NCBI RefSeq assembly: GCF_001553455.1
Contig: NZ_BBOX01000115.1
Location: 1 to 34,087 of the forward strand
Direction of reading: 5' to 3'
Length of the DNA: 34,087 nt
Source of the DNA: Streptomyces hygroscopicus subsp. hygroscopicus
GTDB lineage: Bacteria; Actinomycetota; Actinomycetes; Streptomycetales; Streptomycetaceae
Shown here one piece after another: positions 1 through 7,161 of this stretch (its first letter is position 1; every line of letters begins with the position of its first letter). The position numbers and the translations under genes were made by a program. The notes beneath the pieces are model-generated. The model had not been told where the DNA came from, made no database searches, and worked only from the letters and a program-made list of their open reading frames with translations.

Positions 1-261
1 CTTCGCCGACGCCGAGACGTCGGCCGCGATGCCCACCTTGGTGCCGACCTCGGCGCCGGAACCGCCCGCGGACCCGCCGGAGCCGCCGGAGGAACCCCCG
101 GAACCGCCCGGGGCGATGGTCGAGGCGGCCGCGGACGGGCTCCCCTTGGCGTCGGAGTCGCCACCCCCGCAGGCGGTGAGCGAGAGCGCGGCAGCGGCGA
201 TCAGCGACGCGGCGGCGACGGTACGGGTACGGCTGCGACGGACAGCGGTCTTGCGCGACAT
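1..261 (-). CDS. Secreted lipoprotein, N-terminal part only
   Basis: The reading frame starts at the ATG at 261-259 and runs off the left edge, so only the first 87 residues are visible. They show an arginine-rich n-region, a hydrophobic alanine/leucine stretch and the lipobox LTAC followed by GGG, with Cys31 as the predicted lipidated residue (signal peptidase II type). A low-complexity linker rich in Gly and Ser (about residues 40-72) follows, as is common in actinobacterial lipoproteins, and then the start of a folded domain (GTKVGIAADVSASAK). The protein should be anchored outside the membrane. The domain family cannot be decided from 15 residues; substrate-binding proteins and small DUF lipoproteins both fit. 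Confidence 0.75.
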   Translation of the reverse strand, partial: MSRKTAVRRSRTRTVAAASLIAAAALSLTACGGGDSDAKGSPSAAASTIAPGGSGGSSGGSGGSAGGSGAEVGTKVGIAADVSASAK

Positions 262-432
262 GGAATCCCCCCAGGGATGGTGGTCGATGTATGTCCGGGA
301 CGCGGTGCGCTTTCCGTGGTGCGTTCCGCCTCCCTGGAAACAACCCTGCCCGCCGCCGCTGCCGATCGGCTAACCCACCGCTAACAAACCGCTGACGCCT
401 GCTTACCCGGCAGCTAGGAAATCCCCCTTGCG

Positions 433-516
433 CTACCCGCAGCGCAGACCACAGCAGCACGGCGCCGCAGCGCCGTACTCCTTCTCCAGGTCCTCGTTGA
501 ACCCGTGCAGCCCCAG
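433..516 (-). pseudogene. C-terminal scrap of an unidentified gene with a cysteine-rich tail
   Basis: On the minus strand an open frame enters next to the transposase remnant and reads LHGFNEDLEKEYGAAAP then CCCGLRCG before a TAG stop at 435-433. The sense looks coding: acidic helix-like part, then four Cys in eight residues. Its upstream part is missing, apparently replaced by the IS5-type remnant that starts at 519. I do not recognise the family. It may be a metal-binding tail, but it could also be a chance frame. Confidence 0.3.
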
Positions 517-518
517 CC

Positions 519-985
519 TCAATTAACGTAGGTCAGATGCAAAGTGAGGACGGCTTAGACGAGGCTGGTGATACGGGGGTGGCGGAGTATCGGAGCTTCC
601 GCAGGAATCGCCAGGACTTCAGGGTCGCCACGGCTTGTCCGACGAGGGTGCGGATCTTCACCTGTGAGCGACCGGCAGCCTTCCGGCCTGCGGAGAGCAT
701 CTCCCAGCGCCCCCGAAAGGCACGCATACCGTGCCGCCGGCACCGCGGCAGCCCTTGTCCGCCCGGCACTCCACCTCGGCATCCCCCGGGCGTCAATCAT
801 GCCGTGGACACGCGCGGCCTCGACGTCGCGGACGGCCCGGGAGGGCGGGCGATGCCCACAGCAGCTGCCCCTGCCGAGTCAGCGGGGACCTGCACGTTCA
901 CGCCGTGGTTCTCGTGATTCCCCGGAGCAGAAGGGCCGGTTGGCTTCGTTGATGTCCAGGAACAGCGTCTGTCGGTGGGGTGCGG
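519..985 (-). pseudogene. IS5-type transposase remnant, multiply frameshifted
   Basis: The minus strand carries pieces of a DDE transposase in more than one frame. From about 985 downward one reads LFLDINEANRPFCSG, HGVNVQVPADSAG, then in another frame LLWASPALPG, then SLTGALGD-like sequence, VKIRTLVGQAVATLKSWRFL and finally RITSLV-stop-AVLTLHLTYVN. These match, in order, the C-terminal half of IS5-family transposases as I remember them. Frameshifts near 870, 770 and 600 and an in-frame TAA in place of a Gln codon make it inactive. The N-terminal part was not found. It abuts a foreign gene end at 516. No clear terminal inverted repeats were seen. Confidence 0.75.
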
Positions 986-1118
986 AGGCAGTTGGTGATC
1001 AAGCGGCTCGCGAATGCCGAGGAGAAACGACGGCGCGCCTGTCCGATTCGCTCGTTGCGTCAGACGATCCGGTACGCCGCCAGATGGACAGAGACCACGC
1101 AAGCGGCAGACTGGCCCC

Positions 1119-1730
1119 ATGACCACATCAGACCCCAAAGCCGATCTTCACTTTTATCTGCAGTCCGCCCGTGATGCCCTGCTATGGAAGCTCGAAGGGC
1201 TCTCGGAGTACGACATCCGCCGCCCATCGACGCCGACCGGCACAAACCTTCTCGGCCTGGTGAAGCACGCGGCCAGCGTAGAGCTGGGCTACCTCGGCGA
1301 CACCTTCGGACGGCCGTCCGGTGAACCGCTGCCCTGGCTGGAAGACGGCGCCGAGCCGAACGCGGACATGTGGGTCACCGCCGACGAGTCACGCGAGTAC
1401 ATCGTTGAACTCTACCGCCGAGCATGGACCCACGCGGATGCGACGCTCGAGGCGCTGGCGCTGGACACGATCGGCAAGGTGCCATGGTGGCCCAGCGGCA
1501 GGGACGAGGTGACGTTGCACCACGCCGTGGTGCGCGTGATCGCTGACACGCACCGGCACGCCGGCCACGCCGACATCATCCGGGAACTCATGGACGGTGC
1601 CGTGGGAATGAACAAGGGCAACGACAGCATGGCGCCGGGTGACTCGGCATGGTGGGAGAACCACCGGAGCCAACTGGAGCATGCAGCCCAGGAAGCCGAC
1701 CGACACACACGTGCCGACCAGACCAACTGA
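1119..1730 (+). CDS. DinB/DUF664 family protein
   Basis: This 203-residue protein starts at the ATG at 1119 (MTTSDPKADLHFYL); the open frame extends upstream but that part looks non-coding. The DinB-like four-helix pattern is visible: an N-terminal helix with LLWKLEGLSEYD, the LLGLVKHAASVELGYLGDTFG segment (about residues 43-62) and a late helix with histidines, TLHHAVVRVIADTHRHAGHAD, which would supply metal ligands. Proteins of this type (once called mini-circle proteins in Streptomyces) are thought to be metal-dependent enzymes, some using small thiols, with mostly unknown substrates. It stands alone between two decayed elements and seems intact. Family call is secure; the specific activity is unknown. 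Confidence 0.85.
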   Translation: MTTSDPKADLHFYLQSARDALLWKLEGLSEYDIRRPSTPTGTNLLGLVKHAASVELGYLGDTFGRPSGEPLPWLEDGAEPNADMWVTADESREYIVELYRRAWTHADATLEALALDTIGKVPWWPSGRDEVTLHHAVVRVIADTHRHAGHADIIRELMDGAVGMNKGNDSMAPGDSAWWENHRSQLEHAAQEADRHTRADQTN

Positions 1731-1823
1731 GACAGTTTCAAGGGGAGGTGGACAGCCGCCCCGGCGGCTGACCACCGAGCCAGACAGCGGCAGCGGTCAG
1801 CCGGGCTTGGCGGGCTCCTCGGC

Positions 1824-1932
1824 TCATGCGCGGGTGATGGCGAGACGGTACGAGTCGGCGCCGGTATCGATGATGGTGCCGTTGAAGGCGAGGCGGTCGA
1901 CGATGGCCGCGCGGAGACGCGGGTCGCTAACG
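1824..1932 (-). pseudogene. istB: IS21-type IstB C-terminal remnant
   Basis: The minus strand reads VSDPRLRAAIVDRLAFNG then TIIDTGADSYRLAITRA and a TGA at 1826-1824. This is the typical end of the IstB ATP-binding helper of IS21 elements (DRLxxNGxxIDTGxxSYRL). Only about 35 residues survive, cut at about 1930 where a vanX-like coding sequence begins on the other strand. The rest of the element, including IstA, is gone. Confidence 0.7.
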
Positions 1933-2373
1933 GCGCTGCAGCGACGGTACTGCGAGGAGTACTCCGACGAGCCGGCCCGCGCCCATCCGCACTGGCAGGC
2001 CGCCGCGATCCGGGAGGCCGCCAGCCGCTTGGTGTCGCCTCCGGAGATCGCGCCGCACTCCGCCGGCGCGGCCGTCGACGTAACCCCCGTCGACTACCAG
2101 GGCCGCGAACCGGACATGGGAACCCGGGTCAACGCGTCACCGGAGGAATCGGCCGGCGCCTGCTACACCGACGCCGTCGGCCTGGGCAACCGGGCCCGTA
2201 CGAACCGGGCCACCCTCAAGGCAGCGCTGTCCACGGCCGGGCTCGTCAACCAGGCGATGGAATACTGGCATTGGTCCTACAGTGGCCGTTATTGGGCATG
2301 TCAATCCGGACCGTCTTCCGCCTTGTATGGGCCCATTGTGCTGCCGCGGCAGCACGGCACTACCCGCCGCTGA
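1933..2373 (+). pseudogene. vanX: D-Ala-D-Ala dipeptidase (VanX-like), N-terminus missing
   Basis: The frame from 1933 reads ALQRRYCEEY and continues with the zinc motif HSAGAAVD (pattern HxxGxAxD), DMGTRVNASPEES, and EYWHWSYSGRYWA, which carries the catalytic Glu and third zinc His of peptidase family M15D (VanX/DdpX). It ends at a TGA at 2371-2373. Family members have about 65-75 residues before this point, including the conserved Arg of the GYRP motif; they are missing and the sequence upstream is IS21 remnant. No start codon with a ribosome site precedes the conserved part. The intact enzyme would cleave D-Ala-D-Ala in the cytoplasm. Here it is almost certainly dead, decapitated by the insertion followed by deletion. 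Confidence 0.8.
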
Positions 2374-2393
2374 CGTATCAGGGGGAGAGATCC

Positions 2394-3404
2394 GTGGGAG
2401 ACACGCAGGCCGACTGGTCCAACCACTACGCCGCCGGGAAAGGCTTCCGGCGGCTCGGGGACAAGGAGAAGGACCTCCTCGCCGAGCACGCACCGGCCCC
2501 CGCGGGCGGCCGGGCGCTGGACGCCGGCTGCGGCACCGGTGAGCTGGCGGTGTTCCTGGCCTCGCTCGGCTACGCCGTGGATGCCGTGGACTTCGCCGAG
2601 GGCGCACTCGAGCGTGCCCGAGCGGAGCACGCCGCGGTCGACGGCGTGCGCTGGCTGTGCCTGGATCTTGAACGCGAGGACCCGGCACCGCTCCACGAGG
2701 ACGGATACGACCTGGTCACGCTGCGCCTGATGTACCCGTTCCTGGCCAGGCGGATGAGCGTCGTGCACGCGCTCGGTGAGCGGCTGCGGCCCGGCGGCGC
2801 ACTCGTCGTCATCACCCCAGTGGTCGAGCACACGCCTGAGGAGCGCCGCGGGATCGCTCTCGATGAGGACGAGATCGGTCTGCTCACCGAGGGCTGGGAG
2901 ACGGTCGAGCGGCTGGAGGCGGACCAGCTTGCCGTCCTGGTCCTGCGCGGCCCGTGCCACACCGGCACCCGGGCGGTGGAGCGGCAGCGACCGCCCGCCG
3001 GTCCGGCTGCGACGGCCGCCCTCGCGGTCGTCACCGACGAGGCCGGCCGGGTCCTGCTCGGCCGCTCGCGCCGGGGAATGTGGGAACTGCCCGGCGGCAA
3101 GAACGTCGGTTCCGAATCATTCGAGGCGGCCGCGGTGCGCGAACTGGCCGAGGAGACCGGACTCGCCGCCGAGGTCGAGAACGCATACGTGGTGACGATG
3201 CTCGCCGACGCCGCCGGAGACGTCCCGCCGCGGGGCCCGCTCGACTGGAACACCGACGGGCACGCCTACCGCGCCGAGCTCCCCGAGTACGTCGGCGGCG
3301 AGCCGACGTGGTACGCCAGCCAGCCGACCTGCGGCGCGGGTTCTGCCCCCACTGCGCAAACCAGCTCGCCTCGGTCGCCGACGACTCCGAGACGATCACC
3401 GTGA
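2394..3404 (+). CDS. SAM methyltransferase-NUDIX hydrolase fusion with aberrant C-terminus
   Basis: Start GTG at 2394 follows a good ribosome site (GGGGGAGAG). Residues about 1-195 form a class I methyltransferase: motif I is LDAGCGTGELAVFL, the acidic post-I strand is DAVDFAEGALERA, and LRPGGALVVITP follows. Residues about 210-300 form a NUDIX domain with the box in ELPGGKN...AAAVRELAEETGL (GX5EX7REXXEEXGX pattern, slightly altered: K-N after GG, extra residues). Streptomyces proteins with this two-domain order are known to me; substrates are not. After about 3275 the sequence stops looking like NUDIX (YVGGEPTWYASQPTCGAG) and instead resembles a zinc-ribbon protein continuing in another frame, so the last 40 residues are probably junk. 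The enzyme may be impaired. Confidence 0.75.
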   Translation: MGDTQADWSNHYAAGKGFRRLGDKEKDLLAEHAPAPAGGRALDAGCGTGELAVFLASLGYAVDAVDFAEGALERARAEHAAVDGVRWLCLDLEREDPAPLHEDGYDLVTLRLMYPFLARRMSVVHALGERLRPGGALVVITPVVEHTPEERRGIALDEDEIGLLTEGWETVERLEADQLAVLVLRGPCHTGTRAVERQRPPAGPAATAALAVVTDEAGRVLLGRSRRGMWELPGGKNVGSESFEAAAVRELAEETGLAAEVENAYVVTMLADAAGDVPPRGPLDWNTDGHAYRAELPEYVGGEPTWYASQPTCGAGSAPTAQTSSPRSPTTPRRSP

Positions 3405-3601
3405 CCGGCTTCAGCCTCGACGACGGTAACGGCACCGACCCCGTCGGGCACTCGTTCCACGAAGAGACAGCCCCGTGGATGATCATCGACCTGGCCCCTG
3501 ACCCGCATGCTGCCCAGCCGACCGCGACATCCCTGAGTTCGACCCGGCGCTGCCCGGCTCGTGGCTGGTCGACGACAAGGCACCGGCTCCGCGCCGGGTA
3601 G
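3290..3601 (+). pseudogene. GFA/CENP-V-like zinc protein remnant, fused by frameshift
   Basis: Reading in one frame gives GEPTWYASQPTCGAG and, after a shift near 3345, FCPHCANQLASVADD then ETITVTGFSLDD, DPVGHSFHEETAPWM and IIDLAPDP. The CPHC pair with the preceding Cys, the hydrophobic strand ending in SLDD, and the later His and APWM resemble the C-terminal half of glutathione-dependent formaldehyde-activating (GFA/CENP-V) proteins. The N-terminal half is absent; its place is taken by the end of the NUDIX domain. The family call is tentative, from remembered patterns; the frameshift and chimeric structure are read directly. Confidence 0.4.
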
Positions 3602-3939
3602 CGGCCACCGGTCGCCGTCGACGGCAGCGACCCAGGATGGTGGGCCGGTTTCTTCAGCGACGTCCCACAAAGCCGTACCTCGAGGAGGCTCGGCTGCACT
3701 CGCGCCGCGACGCACGCCGCGGGCGGTGCGCTGTCCCGGCGTAGCGCCCGCCCGGAGTCGGTGATCGCACTCATGCCGGGCACGGATCGCCGCCTGGCCG
3801 ACGCCGGACTGCCACCCTCGGCAGCCGCCGCGCTCAAGCGTGCCCAGCGATACGGGAGTTGACCAGTACGGCGGAACCCGGGCGGGTTACCGCTGATCAC
3901 ACACACCGAGATACGGCCGAAGAGACCCTCGGGTAACCC
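3602..3939. other. Decayed coding sequence, no intact gene
   Basis: No complete gene was found here. A codon-biased plus-strand frame ends with VIALMPGTDRRLADAGLP, then PSAAAALKRAQRYGS and a TGA at 3860-3862, beginning no later than about 3719 and without a start codon or ribosome site. It looks like the C-terminus of a lost actinobacterial protein that I cannot name. The rest, 3602-3718 and 3863-3939, shows only short frames in conflict with one another. Confidence 0.3.
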
Positions 3940-3968
3940 TTGACCTGGGGGTATCGCCCGTGACATAT
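3940..3968 (+). promoter_or_regulatory. Candidate promoter for the GntR gene
   Basis: TTGACC at 3940-3945 and ACATAT at 3963-3968 are 17 bases apart, as in a sigma-70-type promoter; the -35 is good and the -10 weak. The transcript would begin about 80 bases before the GTG at 4058. A spaced inverted pair CAGAC (3984-3988) and GTCTG (4006-4010), 22 bases apart, lies just downstream and could be a regulator site, but so short a repeat may be chance. Confidence 0.3.
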
Positions 3969-4057
3969 CTAAGTCGAACTTGTCAGACATCCTGATGCCT
4001 GCCAGGTCTGCTTCAGCCGTTCGCCTATGATGCAGAGGCACCAGGAGGTGGGGAATC

Positions 4058-4813
4058 GTGGCAGGGACTCGACTGGCCCTTGAGCGTCGTTCCATGGCGC
4101 AACAAGTGCGCGATGACCTGCGGGACCAGATGAGGAACGGCACACTCGCCGTCGGCTCTCGACTTCCCTCCGAACCCGAGAGCTGCGAGATCTACGGGGT
4201 CTCCCGTGCCACTGTCCGAGAGGCCTACCGGCTTCTGGAGCAGGAGGGGCTCGTCGGAGTCCGTCGCGGGGCCGGGCGTTTCGTCCTCCCGGGAGCCACG
4301 GTGGTGGTGCAGGGCTCGGTGAACTTGATCCAGTCCACCACCGCGCTCCTGAGCGACCTCGGCTACGATCCCCGAATCGAGTTGATCGGTGTCACCGAGC
4401 GCGATCCGCTTCCGGAAGAGGCCACAGCCTTCGGGCTCAGTGTCTCGGACACCGTTCTGCAGGTGGAACGCGCCTACGTCAGCCACGGCGAACTCCTCAC
4501 CCACGCCGTCAATGTCTTCGACCCGGAGCGGTTGCCCAGGCCTGTGGACGAGATGGAGTGGACGGGTTCCGTCGCGGAGGCGTTCGGCGCGGTCGGCAGG
4601 GACATCTCCGCAGGTATCACCGACGTCTCTGCCGCTTCCCTGCCCGAAGCACTCGTTGAACGCTACGCGGTGCCCCAGAACACGGCGTGGCTGCGATTCG
4701 ACGGCCCCCTCTTCGACCAGGAACACCAGCCTCTGTGGTGGTCGTACGAGATGTGGCGTAGTGATGTGCGTGTGCTGCGCGTCGTCAACCGCCGTGACCC
4801 CGAGACCGCATAA
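4058..4813 (+). CDS. GntR family (HutC/UTRA type) transcriptional regulator
   Basis: The 251-residue protein starts at GTG 4058 behind a strong ribosome site (AGGAGGTGGGG). Residues about 8-75 make the GntR winged helix: VRDDLRDQMRNGTLAVGSRL, PSEPE, YGVSRATVREAYRLLEQEGL and VRRGAGRFV. Residues about 90-240 fit a UTRA ligand domain (ERDPLPEEA, LQVERAYVSHGEL, WLRFDGPLFD, WWSYEMWRSD). UTRA regulators commonly bind phosphosugars and repress sugar uptake operons; FrlR, which controls fructosamine use in Bacillus, is of this type. The gene precedes the PTS operon on the same strand by 166 bases, so it most likely controls that operon and responds to the sugar phosphate it produces. That role is inferred from position. 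Confidence 0.88.
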   Translation: MAGTRLALERRSMAQQVRDDLRDQMRNGTLAVGSRLPSEPESCEIYGVSRATVREAYRLLEQEGLVGVRRGAGRFVLPGATVVVQGSVNLIQSTTALLSDLGYDPRIELIGVTERDPLPEEATAFGLSVSDTVLQVERAYVSHGELLTHAVNVFDPERLPRPVDEMEWTGSVAEAFGAVGRDISAGITDVSAASLPEALVERYAVPQNTAWLRFDGPLFDQEHQPLWWSYEMWRSDVRVLRVVNRRDPETA

Positions 4814-4899
4814 CCGCCCGCCGCGTTAGCGGCACCGTTTACTCCCCTACCGGCGCAACTCCCGGCGCCTGGGCTCCGCATACCCAAAAACACTCCTCA

Positions 4900-4919
4900 C
4901 ACTCGGCTTCCTCCGAGTG
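4900..4919. terminator. Hairpin in the leader before the PTS operon
   Basis: CACTCGG (4900-4906) and CCGAGTG (4913-4919) form a perfect 7-base stem with a 6-base loop, CTTCCT. There is no U-run on the plus strand. It lies between the regulator gene and EIIC and could be the end of the regulator transcript or a small leader structure; energetically it is modest. Confidence 0.35.
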
Positions 4920-4979
4920 CGGCACCTCTTTGCCTTCTCCCCCTTCAGTCTTCATCGCGTCAGAAAGGAGGGGAGCCCT

Positions 4980-5810
4980 ATGTCTCTGATGCAGGCGATA
5001 CTGATCGGCCTCGTTGCCGCTCTGACGTTCTTCGACGGTTCGTGGTTCGGAGAGATGAAATTCCGAGAGCCGATCGTCACGGGCTTCCTGGTCGGCCTCA
5101 TCCTCGGGGATGTCTCCCACGGCCTCATGATCGGCGCCACGCTCCAGCTCATGTGGATGGGCGTCACCGGCGTCGGCGCGGCACCGAAAATCGACATCGG
5201 CGTCGGCGGCACCATCGGCGCGGCGGCGGCCCTCACCACAGGGGGAAGCGCCGCCGACGCAACGCTGTTCGCGGTACCGGTCGCCGTGCTGATGCAGCTC
5301 GTGCACACCCTGATGATGTCCGGCTTCTCCGCCTTCATGCCCTGGGCGGAACGGAAGATCGAACGCGGCGACCTCAGGGGCGTCGTCGGAATTCACTACC
5401 TCTGCGGGCTGATCGCCCTCCTGGTGTTTTCCGTTCCCACAGCCTTGGGGATGCATTACGGCACCGGCGGCATCAAGACGGTCGTGAACGGAATTCCCGG
5501 CTGGGTCCAGCACGGACTCACCGGAATCGCCGCCCTGTTGCCGGCGCTGGGCTTCGCGATGCTTCTGGACGTCATCATGACCCGGAAGCTGATCCCCTTC
5601 CTCATTCTGGGCTTCGTCCCCGCGGCCTTCGTGGGGCACGACCTCACCCTGGTGGGCATCGCGGCCATCGCGATCGCGATCGCCCTGATCGTTTTCTCCC
5701 TCTACACCGACCTGCAGAACAGGCAGTCGCCGGTCCCCGCCACGGGCGCACCGGTACCCGCGATGGCCAACGGCGCCACCTCGAACTCCGATAACGAGTG
5801 GGAGGACTGA
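4980..5810 (+). CDS. PTS system mannose-family EIIC
   Basis: The ATG at 4980 follows a strong ribosome site (AAAGGAGGGG); the frame is open further upstream but lacks support. The 276-residue membrane protein matches the IIC subunit of Man-family permeases (PF03609 type): MSLMQAILIGLVAALTFFDG at the start, REPIVTGFLVGLILGD (about 31-46), LMIGATLQLMWMGVTGVGAA (about 50-69), and repeated hydrophobic segments to about residue 240. The last 35 residues are hydrophilic. IIC and IID together form the channel. First gene of the structural PTS operon; EIID starts 3 bases after its stop. Man-family systems are uncommon in Streptomyces to my knowledge, so acquisition is possible, though codon use is native. 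Confidence 0.93.
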   Translation: MSLMQAILIGLVAALTFFDGSWFGEMKFREPIVTGFLVGLILGDVSHGLMIGATLQLMWMGVTGVGAAPKIDIGVGGTIGAAAALTTGGSAADATLFAVPVAVLMQLVHTLMMSGFSAFMPWAERKIERGDLRGVVGIHYLCGLIALLVFSVPTALGMHYGTGGIKTVVNGIPGWVQHGLTGIAALLPALGFAMLLDVIMTRKLIPFLILGFVPAAFVGHDLTLVGIAAIAIAIALIVFSLYTDLQNRQSPVPATGAPVPAMANGATSNSDNEWED

Positions 5811-5813
5811 ACC

Positions 5814-6659
5814 ATGGCCAATGTGCAGCGGCAACCCGACGTACGGGCTCTACCGAAGAAGGAATTCCGCAGCATCTTCTGGCGCAGTTTCTCGCTGCTG
5901 GGCTCCTTCAACTTCGAGCGTATGGAAGGCCTCGGCTTCCTCTACGCGATGCTTCCCTCGTTGAAGAGGATCTACCGCGATGACGAGGCAGGGCTGAAGA
6001 ACGCCATGTCCCGCCACCTCGAGACCTTCAACATGACGGTGGCACCGTCGCCGCTGGTCATGGGCACCGCCGTGGCCATGGAGGAGAAGGCCAAGGCGGA
6101 TCCCACCTTCGACACCACGGCCATCAGCGCCGTGAAGGTCTCCCTGATGGGTCCGCTCTCGGGCATCGGCGACACGTTCTTCTGGGGAATCTTCCGGATC
6201 CTCGCCGTGTCCCTGGCCATCGGCTTCGCCCAGCAGGGCAGTGTGCTGGGGCCGATCGTCCTGCTCGTGGTGTTCAACATCCCCAACTTCCTCACCCGCT
6301 GGTACAGCCTGAAATTCGGGTACAGCCAGGGGCAGGGGATCATGCGGTCGATGGGCAGCGCGAACACCATGCAGCTGTTCACCTACTGCGCCGGAATCGT
6401 CGGCGCCATGGCGATGGGTTCGATGACCGCCTTCTGGGTGCCCATCACCTCGCCGCTGAAATTCACCATCTCCAAGAACCACATCGTGATCCAGGACTAC
6501 CTGGACCAGATCTTCCCGGCGCTCCTGCCCATCGCCTTCACGCTGGGCGTGCTGTGGCTGCTCAAGAAGCGCCTCCCGGTCATGGGCGTCATCGGAATCG
6601 TCATCGCCGGCGGATTTCTCCTCGGAGCGCTCGGCATCATCGCAGGCGCGGCGGAGTGA
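5814..6659 (+). CDS. PTS system mannose-family EIID
   Basis: This 281-residue protein has the IID hallmarks: an amphipathic start (LPKKEFRSIFWRSFSLLGSF then NFERMEGLGFLYAMLPSLKR), the cytosolic part HLETFNMTVAPSPLVMG with AMEEK, the conserved loop VSLMGPLSGIGDTFFWG, and membrane segments near the C-terminus (LLPIAFTLGVLWLLKK, VIGIVIAGGFLLGALGII). It pairs with the EIIC just upstream to transport and help phosphorylate the sugar. Length is normal for the family and no defects are visible. EIIB follows 6 bases after the stop, so the two are surely co-transcribed. Confidence 0.94.
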   Translation: MANVQRQPDVRALPKKEFRSIFWRSFSLLGSFNFERMEGLGFLYAMLPSLKRIYRDDEAGLKNAMSRHLETFNMTVAPSPLVMGTAVAMEEKAKADPTFDTTAISAVKVSLMGPLSGIGDTFFWGIFRILAVSLAIGFAQQGSVLGPIVLLVVFNIPNFLTRWYSLKFGYSQGQGIMRSMGSANTMQLFTYCAGIVGAMAMGSMTAFWVPITSPLKFTISKNHIVIQDYLDQIFPALLPIAFTLGVLWLLKKRLPVMGVIGIVIAGGFLLGALGIIAGAAE

Positions 6660-6665
6660 GGCGAC

Positions 6666-7160
6666 ATGGCCATCGTAGAAGTGCGCATTGACGACCGGCT
6701 GATTCACGGTCAGGTCTCCAACCTCTGGGTCCCCCACTTCGGGGTGGAACGCCTCCTCGTCGTCGACGATGCCGTCGCCGCCGACGAGGACCGCAAGGCA
6801 GTCCTGCGTTTCGCGTGTCCCCCACAGTGCAAGCTCTCCGTCTTCGACACCGCCAAGGCCGCGGAGAAGCTGTCACGAGGTATCGATGCCGGAATCCGCG
6901 TGATGATCGTGGCCGTCGGCCCGATTCCCCTGTTGCGGATGCAGGAACTGGGCTACCGGCTTCCCTCCATCACCGTGGGCAACATGTCGCGGCGCCCGGG
7001 CACCCGGCAGGTCGCCAACCTGGCCTACGCGAACGACGAAGAACTCGCGGCTTTCCAGGGGCTTTTGAACTTCGGGGTCACGCTGGCGTTCCAGCCGACC
7101 CCGACCACCCGCCGAGAAGACCTCACGGCGGCTGTCACCAAGATGAACGAAGGGCACTGA
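6666..7160 (+). CDS. PTS system mannose/sorbose-family EIIB
   Basis: The 164-residue protein begins MAIVEVRIDDRLIHGQV; the motif RIDDRLIHGQV contains the phosphorylated histidine, here His14. This residue accepts phosphate from EIIA and passes it to the sugar bound by EIIC/EIID. LLVVDDAVAADEDRKAVLRF and ITVGNMSRRPGTRQVA (the latter near residues 100-115) are further family features. It is a free-standing IIB, not fused to IIA, as in the Gfr, Dga and sorbose systems. The next gene starts one base after its stop codon, which indicates translational coupling. Confidence 0.94.
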   Translation: MAIVEVRIDDRLIHGQVSNLWVPHFGVERLLVVDDAVAADEDRKAVLRFACPPQCKLSVFDTAKAAEKLSRGIDAGIRVMIVAVGPIPLLRMQELGYRLPSITVGNMSRRPGTRQVANLAYANDEELAAFQGLLNFGVTLAFQPTPTTRREDLTAAVTKMNEGH

Positions 7161-7161
7161 C

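Noticed and set aside
3031..4143. A 370-codon minus-strand open frame over the NUDIX end and the GntR promoter
   Set aside because: It overlaps coding sequence on the other strand, is very Arg/Ser-rich and contains no known motif.
4826..4839. Short inverted repeat GCCGC-GTTA-GCGGC after the GntR stop
   Set aside because: A five-base stem in GC-rich DNA is expected by chance; the hairpin at 4900-4919 is stronger.
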